Origin: Alphaproteobacteria bacterium
GTDB taxonomy: Bacteria; Pseudomonadota; Alphaproteobacteria; Bin95
DNA length: 26,628 bases
Assembly: GCA_022822125.1 (NCBI GenBank)
Contig: JAJECF010000081.1
Span: 1-26,628 of the forward strand
Direction: 5' to 3'
Position 1 is the first letter of the stretch, and each line of letters begins with the position of its first letter. The position numbers and the translations under genes were made by a program. The notes beneath the pieces are model-generated. The model was not told the DNA's origin and searched no databases. It saw only the letters and a program-made list of their open reading frames with translations. Positions 26,179-26,628 of the stretch are shown piece by piece.

Positions 26179-26615
26179 GGGCGCAGCTCCTGCGGCTCGA
26201 AACGCGAGAAGTCCCGCATCGGGGCCAGCATGTCGGCGAGCGTCACCGCTTCCAGCGCATCCCGGACGGCATTGTTGATCCGGTCCCAGGAGCCGCGCAG
26301 CAGGCAGGTCGCCTCAATGGCGCAGTCGCCGCCGTCAACGCAGGCGGTGAGCGCCACCGGCCCGTCCACCGCCAGCACGATCTCGGCGACGGAAATGTCT
26401 TCCGGCGGCCGGTCGGCCGTGTAGCCGCCATGCGCGCCCCGGACCGACGCCACCAGCCCGGCATGGGCGAGCGCCTTCAGCACCTGCGACACGGTGGAGG
26501 CGGCGAGGCCCGTCGCCTCGGCGACCTCGCTCGCCGAACGCGGCCGTTCGGGCCGGGACGCCAATTGCCCCAGAACGACGACGGCGTAGTCGTTCATCCG
26601 GCTCAGTCTCAGCAT
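26175..26615 (-). CDS. IscR/SufR-like Rrf2 regulator of the suf operon
   Basis: A 146-residue Rrf2-family transcription factor with an N-terminal winged helix ([19 protein letters not shown]; recognition helix about [17 protein letters not shown]; wing VRGAHGGY). It has three Cys at 92, 98 and 104 (C-X5-C-X5-C), the same numbering as the 2Fe-2S ligands of E. coli IscR. The fourth ligand H107 of IscR is Arg here (CLLRGSW), so the cluster may have another ligand or different stability. It likely senses Fe-S status and represses or activates the operon it heads. GAGGCG lies just before the ATG; only 13 bp of upstream DNA is in the window, so its promoter and operator are not visible. The stop overlaps the sufB start (ATGA). 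Confidence 0.94.
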
Positions 26616-26628
26616 CGCCTCAATCCGT

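Overview
The window looks like a piece of chromosome from a high-GC alphaproteobacterium. The CaiB/BaiF CoA-transferases, the SUF operon layout with SufT and a SufU-type scaffold behind an IscR-like regulator, and the GST, creatininase and luciferase-like enzymes fit an environmental Rhodospirillales-like lineage. That placement is inference; no rRNA or marker phylogeny is available here. Long antisense open frames occur throughout and are artefacts of the GC-rich codon usage.

Left part (1-7.7 kb): a small gene of unknown function (minus), a CAU-anticodon tRNA best read as tRNA-Ile2 (minus), and a TPR protein with an internally duplicated GT9-like domain (minus). Divergent from these is a MerA/lipoamide-dehydrogenase-like flavoprotein (plus). 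A palindromic intergenic repeat cluster follows, then a GST-beta-lactamase-fold gene pair (minus) and a creatininase-family gene (plus).

Middle (7.7-14.6 kb): a type III restriction-modification pair (mod then res, minus) whose methyltransferase carries a strikingly AT-rich target-recognition region. Next come a CaiB/BaiF CoA-transferase (minus) and an AAA/DUF4143 ATPase (plus). The ATPase start is covered by three 17-bp palindromes set exactly 22 bp apart. These overlap a near-consensus promoter with 17-bp spacing that predicts a leaderless transcript. This is the most distinctive regulatory structure in the window.

Right-middle (14.6-20.2 kb): a quinone-oxidoreductase-like dehydrogenase and a two-domain fused CaiB/BaiF protein (both plus), a luciferase-like flavin monooxygenase (minus), a second palindromic repeat cluster, and a VOC-family (extradiol dioxygenase-like) protein (plus). 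With the single-domain CoA-transferase these could serve catabolism of an organic acid or aromatic compound; the substrate cannot be read from the sequence.

Right end (20.3-26.6 kb): a complete SUF Fe-S cluster assembly operon on the minus strand, in the order Rrf2/IscR-like regulator, sufB, sufC, sufD, sufS, sufU-type scaffold, sufT, sufA. The first six genes are chained by 1- or 4-bp stop/start overlaps. The operon promoter lies beyond the right edge.
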